Source of the DNA: an uncultured Ruminococcus sp.
Lineage (GTDB): Bacteria > Bacillota > Clostridia > Oscillospirales > CAG-272
Assembly: GCA_902766575.1 (NCBI GenBank)
Contig: CACXED010000234.1
Location: 1 to 5,917 of the forward strand
Direction of reading: 5' to 3'
Length of the DNA: 5,917 nucleotides
Under the pieces are notes generated by a model. That model saw only the letters and a program-made list of their open reading frames with translations, was not told where the DNA came from and made no database searches. Made by a program: the position numbers and the translations under genes. Position 1 is the stretch's first letter. Each line of letters opens with the position of its first letter. Shown here in pieces: positions 1 to 5,802 of this stretch.

Positions 1-2
1 AT

Positions 3-1457
3 TTATTCTTTATAACTCCGTATATCCGCCAGCACATCGTCGAGGGTTTTCTGAACCTTGTCGCGGTTCGACTGATAATAGGACGACAGCGTGTCGGCGA
101 CGTCACGTCTAATCATATCTCTCATCATGAAAGCGAATACATTTCCCCCGCCGAAATTCCAGTTGAAGTCGTTAACTCCGCAGTTCGCGATTATCTGATA
201 CATCTCATAGGATTCATCGTCACGGAGATATTTGCCGGAGAAGGATATCTCATACACCTTCGGATTTACGATGCGGTGAGATTCCATTGAAAGCGCTTCG
301 AGCATTACTCCGGTGAAAACCGGGTCGTCAAGGGTCGCGGGAAGCGCCAGCATCTGCGTTGTCGCCATAGCATAGTAGTCGGGCTGAGCCTCATCGTATT
401 TCGGAAGCGGAACGATTCCGAAGTCGATTTCGCTGTCGCGCATACCCGGCAGTATCGTTGTGATATTTTCCATGAACAGCGCGTGTCCGTCAAGGAAGAT
501 TTTCGAGTCCTGAAGATCCTTTGCCGATGAAATATAGGTCTGATTGCCGTTGTTGACTAAATCGTTCATGATATCTACCGCCGATCTCATGCGCTCGGAG
601 TTCACGGTTTCCAATGAGATCGCTCCGTTTTCGATCGTTGCGATCGTCATGCCGTTGGCATATACCCAGTTTGAATCGACAGCTTCATTGGGCGTCATCG
701 CATAGCCATACAGATCGTTTTCATCGAATTTGCTGTCGCCGTTCAGGTCGTTCGAGACGGTCTTTGCCATGCCGATCAGCTTATCCCATGTCCATTTGCC
801 GTCCCGGACAAGCTGATAAATATCGGCGTCGATCTGATAATCCTCGAGTATCTGCTTGTTGAAGAATATGCAGTCGTTGAATTTGTATACCAGATCGCTC
901 ACGTTCAGAAGCAATATTCCGTCCACCTCGAGCGTGTCGCGCAGATGCTGCGCCCACCACGGCTTTTCATAGTTGACCACAGGGAGATCGTTGAAGTTGT
1001 AGAGCGCCTTTGAGCTGACCAGCGGATTTATTCCGCCGAACATATGGGTGATGGCGAGGTCATACGAATTGTCGCCGCTCATGACCGATTTCAGAAGCGC
1101 GTTTCCGACCTCGTCCCAGCTGCCTCCCGTGCTTTCATATACGATCTTGCTGTTGTATTTTTCACCGACAGAGGTGTTTCTCTCATAAACCGCGTCATTG
1201 ACGATATCGCCGTTCTGTTCCTCCGAGTCATATGGCCAGAAAGAGCCGAGCTGCTCGTCACTATAGACAATTGTAAAGGTTCTGCCGCCGAAATCATGCT
1301 CGCCGAGGTCGGGATAGAGCGGTTCGGTTGATTCTTCGGCTGATGTGGTCGCCGCGCCGCCGGGGGTGACATCGGAAACATCTGCTCCCGAGCCGCAGGA
1401 AACGTTCGCTATCAGCATTGAGGTAAGGAGAATTGCCGTGATGATTCGCTTTTTCAT
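3..1457 (-). CDS. ABC importer extracellular solute-binding lipoprotein (family 1 type)
   Basis: This is probably the membrane-anchored receptor of an ABC importer, capturing a carbohydrate-like solute outside the cell. From the chosen start it has 484 residues, a normal length for large Firmicute sugar receptors. It opens with MKKR, a hydrophobic stretch (IITAILLTSMLIA) and a lipobox-like NVSC (Cys21), followed by a Gly/Ser/Thr/Glu-rich linker of about 30 residues. The mature part has family features: a DIVNDAVYERN segment, SYDLAITHMFGG, FFNKQILED and a late IDFGIVPLPKYDE. An EF-hand-like loop, DLNGDSKFDEND, with acidic or Asn ligands at positions 1, 3, 5, 9 and 12, probably binds calcium. 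An in-frame ATG at 1478 would add seven residues but lacks a ribosome site, whereas AAAGGCAAGG sits 8 nt before 1457. It is the third gene after the GRE and activase; permeases would lie beyond the left edge. Asn at lipobox position -3 is unusual. The ligand cannot be told from sequence. Confidence 0.88.
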   Translation of the reverse strand: MKKRIITAILLTSMLIANVSCGSGADVSDVTPGGAATTSAEESTEPLYPDLGEHDFGGRTFTIVYSDEQLGSFWPYDSEEQNGDIVNDAVYERNTSVGEKYNSKIVYESTGGSWDEVGNALLKSVMSGDNSYDLAITHMFGGINPLVSSKALYNFNDLPVVNYEKPWWAQHLRDTLEVDGILLLNVSDLVYKFNDCIFFNKQILEDYQIDADIYQLVRDGKWTWDKLIGMAKTVSNDLNGDSKFDENDLYGYAMTPNEAVDSNWVYANGMTIATIENGAISLETVNSERMRSAVDIMNDLVNNGNQTYISSAKDLQDSKIFLDGHALFMENITTILPGMRDSEIDFGIVPLPKYDEAQPDYYAMATTQMLALPATLDDPVFTGVMLEALSMESHRIVNPKVYEISFSGKYLRDDESYEMYQIIANCGVNDFNWNFGGGNVFAFMMRDMIRRDVADTLSSYYQSNRDKVQKTLDDVLADIRSYKE

Positions 1458-1465
1458 TTTAATTA

Positions 1466-1475
1466 CCTTGCCTTT
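1466..1475 (-). promoter_or_regulatory. Ribosome binding site deciding the lipoprotein start
   Basis: On the minus strand AAAGGCAAGG lies 8 nt upstream of the ATG at 1457. The in-frame ATG at 1478 is preceded only by TAATATATTA and actually overlaps this purine tract. The downstream start therefore fits better, and it places the charged MKKR directly at the signal peptide N-terminus. Confidence 0.75.
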
Positions 1476-1485
1476 CATTAATATA

Positions 1486-2376
1486 TTAATTGTTTGTATA
1501 TACCGGCTTAGCCGTCAATTTGCCAAGCTCATCGAGCAGCGCCGACAGTCTGCTCTCATCGAGCCTTTTGTCATATGTATACGCCGCCGATCTGCCGACC
1601 GCCGCGTATTTTCTCAGTCCCAGCGGATGATAGGGTTCAAGCTCCGCCGAGGTTATGCAGCCATGCTTTTCGCAAAGCCCGGCGATTTCGTTGATATGCC
1701 GACTGTCGTCATTTACGCCCGGGATTATCGGGCATCTGAGCACGACTCTTGCACCGAGCTTATCGAGCAGCGGCAGCCCGGCTGAAAGTGCGAAGCCGAC
1801 TCCCGTATATTTCCGGCTCAGTTCTTCATCGGTCAGCTTGCAGTCGTAGAGGAACAGATCGGTATATTCCGCCGCTGCCGTCAGCTTTTCGGGCGAGGTG
1901 AATCCGCTTGTCTCGACCGCCGTGTTGATTCCGGCCGCCCTGAGTGCCTTCAACAGCTCAAGCAGCCCGTCAAACTGCGCGAACGGTTCGCCGCCCGAAA
2001 TCGTGACGCCGCCGTCATTACCGTAAAAAACCGAATCCTTGGCAGCTTCCGCCAGAAGCTCTGAAACCGTATACTCCTTACCGACAAGCTCAAGCGCTCC
2101 TGCAGGGCAGATTTTCGCGCATTCGCCGCAGGCTGTGCATTTAGTCCGGTCAATCCTGTGGGAGTTTCCGTCAAACATATGTGCGCCGTTTGGGCAGACG
2201 CGGCATTTTCCGCAGCCAATGCAGCGGGCAGAATCAAAGCTCAGCTCGGGCGCGAAGCCCTTCCCTTCCGGATTGTGACACCACGCGCAGTTGAGCGGAC
2301 ATCCCTTTAGGAAGATGACAGTCCGTATCCCAGGTCCGTCGTGCGTCGAAAAATGCTGGATATTGAATACAAGCAT
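1486..2376 (-). CDS. Glycyl radical enzyme activating enzyme (radical SAM, PflA-like, two extra Fe-S motifs)
   Basis: This cytosolic radical SAM activase should use S-adenosylmethionine and a reduced 4Fe-4S cluster to abstract a hydrogen from the C-terminal glycine of the neighbouring GRE. Its 296 residues start with the family signature FNIQHFSTHDGPGIRTV, then the radical SAM motif C26-x3-C30-x2-C33 (CPLNCAWCHNPEG). Residues 52-91 are a ferredoxin-like insert as in dehydratase- and decarboxylase-type GRE activases: C52, C55, C58, C61-P, then C80, C83, C86, C90-P. The SAM-binding ISGGEP is at 126-131, and the C-terminal YHPLGLRKY (249-257) is typical of the family. The first ferredoxin motif is one residue shorter than the usual CxxCxxCxxxCP; the second is canonical. 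The gene begins 2 nt after the GRE stop, suggesting translational coupling. The family assignment is firm. The partner is inferred from adjacency. Confidence 0.95.
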   Translation of the reverse strand: MLVFNIQHFSTHDGPGIRTVIFLKGCPLNCAWCHNPEGKGFAPELSFDSARCIGCGKCRVCPNGAHMFDGNSHRIDRTKCTACGECAKICPAGALELVGKEYTVSELLAEAAKDSVFYGNDGGVTISGGEPFAQFDGLLELLKALRAAGINTAVETSGFTSPEKLTAAAEYTDLFLYDCKLTDEELSRKYTGVGFALSAGLPLLDKLGARVVLRCPIIPGVNDDSRHINEIAGLCEKHGCITSAELEPYHPLGLRKYAAVGRSAAYTYDKRLDESRLSALLDELGKLTAKPVYTNN

Positions 2377-2378
2377 GA

Positions 2379-4514
2379 CTAATCACCAATACTGCGCGAG
2401 ATCACGTCATCCTGAAGCGATTTCGGTATGCGCGTGAAATAATCGCTGTAGCCGCCAATGCGCACGATAAGATCGCCGTGGCGTTCGGGATTCTGCTGAG
2501 CGTCGATAAGCTCATCGGGGCTTACGATATTGAACTGCATCTGTGCGTCGTCGGTTTTGATAAATCCGCGTATCAGCGCGCTTATCGCCGCAGACGGCGT
2601 ATTTTTGTTGAGCTTGATATTCAGCGCGGTTCCGCCGAGGAATCTCGCCGGCTGCCATGCCGCGGAGGAGCAAAGGCTCATCGTCGGGCCGAGCCTGTCA
2701 TAGCCCTGCACCGGATCGGAGCCGGACGCGAGCGGCATTCCCGCAAGTCTGCCGTCGGGAGAAGCCATCGTATTCCGTCCGTTCGCCTCATGGTCGCGGT
2801 AGGAGAACGCTCCGGGTATCACCTTAGCGCCGCGGAAGGTCTTATAGCGTTCAAAGGTTTCAAGCACCATATCCGAGATACGCTTCGCAAGCTCATTTGT
2901 TTTTTCGGTGCAGTTACCGAAATGCTCCACGCGATTGATTATTGCGCTTCTCAGCTCCTCGTGCCCCTCGAAATTGTCGGCAATGGCTTTTTTGAATTCG
3001 GACAGCGAGACCGATTTCTGCTCATATACAAGCTCGGAAAGCACGTTGAAGCTCTCGATCACGTTTGTCATTCCGAGCATATTCGGCTCGATGAAGTTAT
3101 ATTTAGCGCCGCCCGCGTCGCTCGATTTTCCGCGGGATATGCAGTCCCCGACCAGCGCGGATATTCTCGCCGGGTCGGTTCCGTTTCTCGAACGCTCGAG
3201 CTGCCAGAGATTTTCATACAGCATCGCATTGTCGCAATAATCACTGAACGCTTTTGTGTAGAGCGCGAAAAGCTCCTCGAAGCCGATATCGTCCGGACAG
3301 CTCATGAACATATCGGTGAAAATTTTCAGCATATTTATATACGGACTGGTGATAGAAACGCCCGAACAGCCGATCGGCGTGATTTCAACGCAGGTCGAAT
3401 GTGTGAAATTGTTCGCGTCATGCGGCTCGTAGCCGTTTTTCAGCATAGAAGCCGTGACCGCGTCGTTATTCCAGATCTGCGGATTCCCGTGTCCGGATTT
3501 CAGGATTTCCGAGACAAAATCGAGAATTTCACCGCTCGTTTCCTCGGTTACGCAGAAGCCGACGTTCGGATCGGGGATATGCGTGTGCGCGATAGCTATG
3601 AGAAAATGCCAGGTCAGCTCGTTCTCGACCGCTCCCCCCTCCGGGTCACGCCCGCCGATCATGAAGCCCGCCGCCGCCCACGCGCTCATGTTGTTCATGT
3701 ATTGCAGGCAGAAGCAGTCGATCAGCTCCTGCGCCGATTCCTCATCTAAAATCCCCGACTCAATGTCGCGGCGGTAATATGGCAGCAGATACTGATCAGG
3801 TCGTCCCGCCGAATATATGCCGTAGAGGCTGAACAGAAACAGCTGTATGCTCTGGAGCGCCTCGCGGAATGTGCGTGCAGGCTTTTCCGGAACGCGGTCA
3901 AGAACTTGCGCAAGCTCAAGCAGCTCCTGCTTTTCAGTGCTATCGGCGCTCTCAGAAAGTCTGCGGGCTTCCGCCGCGTAATTCTTCGCGAGAGCGATAA
4001 CGCCCTCAAGCTCAATAAGACAGCTCTGGAAGAACTCATATTTTTCCGCGGTTGTGCCGTCGCGTATATCGAGCTGATCCCGGGCGGTTTTCAGCTCGTT
4101 TATCAGTCCTTCAACGCCGAGGTTCAGCAGCTTCGGATAATCGAGCGCCATGTGGTCGGCTCTGCCGCGCGCGGGCGGAATAACATGATATGACAGATCG
4201 CGGTAATGCTTATATTTCTCGGCTTCCTCGTCTGTGAACGGCGAGAAGTCGGGCTGACCGACGATAAGCTCGCCGGGAATAATGACCGGCTTAGTGCGCT
4301 CGAGCATATACCTTTCGGCTTCGGCGCGGCGCAGCTTTACCGTCGGTGCGTAGCCGCGGTTCAGCCAGCCCTCGGTATAGAGATACAGCGAATGCGAGCA
4401 TTTCCACGGCACAAGCTCGCGGTTCACTACCATCGGCGAATTTTTTAAATAGTAGTCCCGAAGCTTTTTCACCCGCTCCGAGGCTATGCTGAGTTTACTT
4501 AAATCAGGTTTCAT
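2379..4514 (-). CDS. Glycyl radical enzyme (PFL-like superfamily), substrate unknown
   Basis: This cytosolic oxygen-sensitive enzyme stores a radical on a C-terminal glycine and passes it to a cysteine that attacks the substrate. Its 711 residues are shorter than the roughly 760-850 of characterised PFL, glycerol dehydratase and choline lyase proteins. The PFL-like barrel has typical segments: ELIVGQPD (82-89), SAGRPDQYLLPYYRRDI (235-251), GHGNPQIWNND (341-351) and the active-site loop STCVEITPIGC with thiyl Cys375 and Glu377. The C-terminal glycyl domain has ASPDGRLAGMPLASG, QMQFNIVSPDEL and VRIGGYSDYF, with Gly688 as the expected radical site. The CVE core points to dehydratase- or eliminase-type chemistry rather than the CC of pyruvate formate-lyase. 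However, Thr374 replaces the Gly I recall before Cys, and an ungapped count puts Thr389 where glycerol dehydratase has Asp447. TGGAG lies 9 nt before the start. It is the first gene of the operon. No microcompartment or aldehyde dehydrogenase genes are in view. The superfamily is certain; the reaction is not. Confidence 0.95.
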   Translation of the reverse strand: MKPDLSKLSIASERVKKLRDYYLKNSPMVVNRELVPWKCSHSLYLYTEGWLNRGYAPTVKLRRAEAERYMLERTKPVIIPGELIVGQPDFSPFTDEEAEKYKHYRDLSYHVIPPARGRADHMALDYPKLLNLGVEGLINELKTARDQLDIRDGTTAEKYEFFQSCLIELEGVIALAKNYAAEARRLSESADSTEKQELLELAQVLDRVPEKPARTFREALQSIQLFLFSLYGIYSAGRPDQYLLPYYRRDIESGILDEESAQELIDCFCLQYMNNMSAWAAAGFMIGGRDPEGGAVENELTWHFLIAIAHTHIPDPNVGFCVTEETSGEILDFVSEILKSGHGNPQIWNNDAVTASMLKNGYEPHDANNFTHSTCVEITPIGCSGVSITSPYINMLKIFTDMFMSCPDDIGFEELFALYTKAFSDYCDNAMLYENLWQLERSRNGTDPARISALVGDCISRGKSSDAGGAKYNFIEPNMLGMTNVIESFNVLSELVYEQKSVSLSEFKKAIADNFEGHEELRSAIINRVEHFGNCTEKTNELAKRISDMVLETFERYKTFRGAKVIPGAFSYRDHEANGRNTMASPDGRLAGMPLASGSDPVQGYDRLGPTMSLCSSAAWQPARFLGGTALNIKLNKNTPSAAISALIRGFIKTDDAQMQFNIVSPDELIDAQQNPERHGDLIVRIGGYSDYFTRIPKSLQDDVISRSIGD
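2383..2387 (-). promoter_or_regulatory. Ribosome binding site of the activase inside the GRE 3' end
   Basis: GGTGA on the minus strand sits 6 nt before the activase ATG and lies within the last codons of the GRE gene, whose TAG stop is separated from the ATG by only TC. The layout suggests coupled translation of enzyme and activator. Confidence 0.55.
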
Positions 4515-4523
4515 GAATCACAA

Positions 4524-4528
4524 CTCCA
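4524..4528 (-). promoter_or_regulatory. Ribosome binding site of the GRE
   Basis: TGGAG on the minus strand lies 9 nt upstream of the GRE ATG at 4514, which supports that start. The predicted untranslated leader from the proposed transcription start near 4571 is about 56 nt. Confidence 0.6.
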
Positions 4529-4547
4529 GTTTATTTATTTTTTCAGG

Positions 4548-4576
4548 TTGACATCTCTAAATGTCCGTGTTATAAT
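4548..4576 (+). promoter_or_regulatory. Consensus sigma-70/sigma-A promoter for the AraC-type regulator
   Basis: TTGACA (4548-4553), a 17-nt spacer and TATAAT (4571-4576) match the housekeeping promoter consensus at every hexamer position and at the ideal spacing. Transcription should start near 4583, giving a leader of about 80 nt before the ATG at 4664. A promoter this strong on a regulator gene suggests that expression is limited by repression or autoregulation. The GACAT/ATGTC dyad across the -35 end and spacer is a candidate site for this. Confidence 0.85.
4550..4565. promoter_or_regulatory. Candidate operator dyad GACAT-N6-ATGTC
   Basis: A perfect 5-bp inverted repeat with a 6-nt spacer overlaps the end of the -35 box and the spacer of the plus-strand promoter. 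It also falls in the early leader of the predicted minus-strand transcript, where it could form a small hairpin. Its position would suit a repressor of the regulator gene. It is short enough that chance cannot be excluded. Confidence 0.3.
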
Positions 4577-4619
4577 AATTATATCAGCTGAAATATCCAA
4601 TTGATATATGATTCGGACA
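4562..4619. promoter_or_regulatory. Candidate operator half-sites TGTCCG and CGGACA flanking both promoters
   Basis: TGTCCG (4562-4567) and its reverse complement CGGACA (4614-4619) bracket the overlapping -10 elements. Relative to the predicted minus-strand start near 4571, the right copy sits at about -43 to -48, a usual position for an AraC-family activator next to RNA polymerase. The left copy is at about +4 to +9. Smaller dyads lie between them: TCAGCTGA (4584-4591) and ATATC-N5-GATAT (4593-4607). Binding is inferred. Confidence 0.3.
4578..4586 (-). promoter_or_regulatory. Extended -10 promoter element for the GRE operon
   Basis: The minus strand reads TGATATAAT, a full TGn extended -10 with consensus TATAAT (plus-strand 4583 to 4578). 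It points towards the GRE gene, with a predicted start near 4571. The hexamer at the 17-nt position, TATCAA (4606-4601), is a poor -35. This fits a promoter that depends on the extended -10 or on an activator such as the divergent AraC-type protein. The assignment is by pattern only. Confidence 0.6.
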
Positions 4620-4648
4620 CAATAAATTGTCGAAAATGAAACCAACTG

Positions 4649-4658
4649 AAAGGCAGGA
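4649..4658 (+). promoter_or_regulatory. Ribosome binding site of the AraC-type regulator
   Basis: AAAGGCAGGA ends 5 nt before the ATG at 4664. It strongly resembles the AAAGGCAAGG site of the lipoprotein gene and supports the chosen start. Confidence 0.65.
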
Positions 4659-4663
4659 CTCGT

Positions 4664-5557
4664 ATGAATATCAACAAAATAATCTCGCCGTTCCAATGTC
4701 CCGGCGAGATCATACTCAATTATTCGAATGAAGAACACATAAAGTCGGACAGCTCGATAAGAATCTATACCATGCAGAAAATATCTGTCCTGCTGACCGA
4801 CGATCTTGCCGCGGTCATAGGGGATAATGTGTACAATACAGTCCGCGGCGACTTTTTCGTATTCAGTCCGGACGAGATACACTTCGGAAGATTTCTGCGC
4901 GAAGGTGTTCACCGCTATCTCGATTTTTACATACCTGTCGATTATTTTGGAAGAAAGGATCTTATTGATCCGGCCGCTATATCCGACGCGAATATACAAT
5001 GTCTGTTCAGAAACAGCTGCGATAATTGCGGGCGGAATATAAATTTCGTTCATCCCGATGACGAAAAGCGCGCCGAAATCCTGCGCATCTGCGAAAAACT
5101 GGCGGATATTGCCGAGCGGCATCCGGACGAGAACGATCACTCGTCAGACCTGCTTATATTTGCACTGATGATAGAGCTGCTCGACATCTGCGCCACTGCT
5201 TACTTAAGGCAAAAGGCAAATCCTGTGGCGTCGTCGGTTCCGCTCTGCGTCACAAAGACGCTCCGGTATATCAACGAAAATTTCGCAGATCAGGTTGAAC
5301 TCACCGAGCTTTCAGAAGCGGCGGGATGCAGCGTGACTTATCTGACAAAGACCTTCAAACGTCATATTGGAAAAACGATTCACGAATATCTTACAGAATG
5401 TCGGATATCCGTCGCTGAGAAACTGCTTCTCGACGGCAAAACGGTTACAGAAGCCTGCTACGACTCGGGCTTTGGCAGCTGTTCGAGCTTTATCAAGGTT
5501 TTCAGTAAATACACCGGCACAACGCCGGGAAATTACAAAAGAAATCTCACTTCATAA
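4664..5557 (+). CDS. AraC/XylS-family transcriptional regulator with N-terminal cupin-like sensor
   Basis: This is a cytosolic DNA-binding regulator of 297 residues, the usual size for the family. Residues 1 to about 130 resemble the AraC ligand-binding cupin, with GDFFVFSPDEIHFG (62-75) as the characteristic strand and loop. A mostly helical linker follows. Residues about 196-293 are the double helix-turn-helix domain: the first HTH is LTELSEAAGCSVTYLTKTFK (213-232) and the second is TEACYDSGFGSCSSFIKVF (262-280), followed by the signature SKYTGTTPGNYKR. The gene diverges from the GRE operon across 149 bp containing both promoters, a classic arrangement for a local regulator that activates its neighbours in response to their substrate. 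No transmembrane segment is visible, so the signal is probably intracellular. The family is certain; the target and ligand are inferred from position. The annotated stop is TAA, with no convincing hairpin terminator after it. Confidence 0.95.
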   Translation: MNINKIISPFQCPGEIILNYSNEEHIKSDSSIRIYTMQKISVLLTDDLAAVIGDNVYNTVRGDFFVFSPDEIHFGRFLREGVHRYLDFYIPVDYFGRKDLIDPAAISDANIQCLFRNSCDNCGRNINFVHPDDEKRAEILRICEKLADIAERHPDENDHSSDLLIFALMIELLDICATAYLRQKANPVASSVPLCVTKTLRYINENFADQVELTELSEAAGCSVTYLTKTFKRHIGKTIHEYLTECRISVAEKLLLDGKTVTEACYDSGFGSCSSFIKVFSKYTGTTPGNYKRNLTS

Positions 5558-5641
5558 AAGAGCAGAGACTATACATGTGACCTTATCAAGCCGTCTGTTC
5601 TGCCATTCTATAACGCGGTTCTGAACGAGAAATAGTCGAAA
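5558..5641. other. Intergenic stretch between regulator and transposase relic
   Basis: I see no gene, RNA or clear terminator here. An imperfect pairing between GCAGAGAC and GTCTGTTCTGC exists but is bulged and not followed by a T-run. In one frame a short stretch is open up to the TAG at 5633, but it does not resemble any family I recognise. Confidence 0.4.
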
Positions 5642-5802
5642 CAGTATCCATCCGCCGTTAAGGTCTGGAACGATAACTTTGCCTATGTGCAGTTATGGAG
5701 AGGCTGTTCGATTATCCCGCCGAGATACGGAAGATGATTTACACTACCAATGCAATCGAGAGCTTCAATTCGGCGCTGCGGAAAGTGTATGACCGGTTCT
5801 GA
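5642..5802 (+). pseudogene. Relic of an IS256-family (Transposase_mut) transposase, C-terminal catalytic region
   Basis: Two adjacent frames carry consecutive pieces of an IS256-type transposase. The first, from 5642 to about 5695, reads QYPSAVKVWNDNFAYVQL, resembling the family's KYPSAVKVW segment. A TAG lies in the same frame at 5633. The second, in the frame starting at 5695, reads LFDYPAE and then IRKMIYTTNAIESFN, the strongly conserved family motif with the region of the last catalytic Glu. It continues to SALRKVYDRF and ends at TGA 5800-5802, before the expected C-terminal part. One base lost or two gained near 5693-5698 explains the frame change. No upstream DDE portion is present, so the element is dead. 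It points rightwards, in the same direction as the regulator. Confidence 0.8.

Noticed and set aside
1345..1785. A 146-codon plus-strand frame opposite the lipoprotein signal peptide and activase C-terminus
   Set aside because: It spans two well-supported minus-strand genes and their junction; its hydrophobic segment is the mirror of AT-rich DNA, not a membrane protein.
2478..3749. A 423-codon open frame on the plus strand opposite the GRE gene
   Set aside because: It is an antisense shadow of a GRE with a continuous, family-typical reading frame. The translation is rich in Arg, His and Ile with no recognisable domain, and there is no ribosome site.
4515..4570. Possible riboswitch or attenuator in the GRE leader
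   Set aside because: The predicted leader is only about 56 nt, with one 5-bp hairpin and no terminator-like structure, too little for a known riboswitch.
4535..5140. A 201-codon open frame on the minus strand across the intergenic region and the 5' half of the regulator
   Set aside because: It is antisense to a clear AraC-type protein, covers both promoters, and shows no known motif.
5560..5604. Possible rho-independent terminator after the regulator
   Set aside because: The pairing of GCAGAGAC with GTCTGTTCTGC needs a bulge and a long loop, and no T-run follows.
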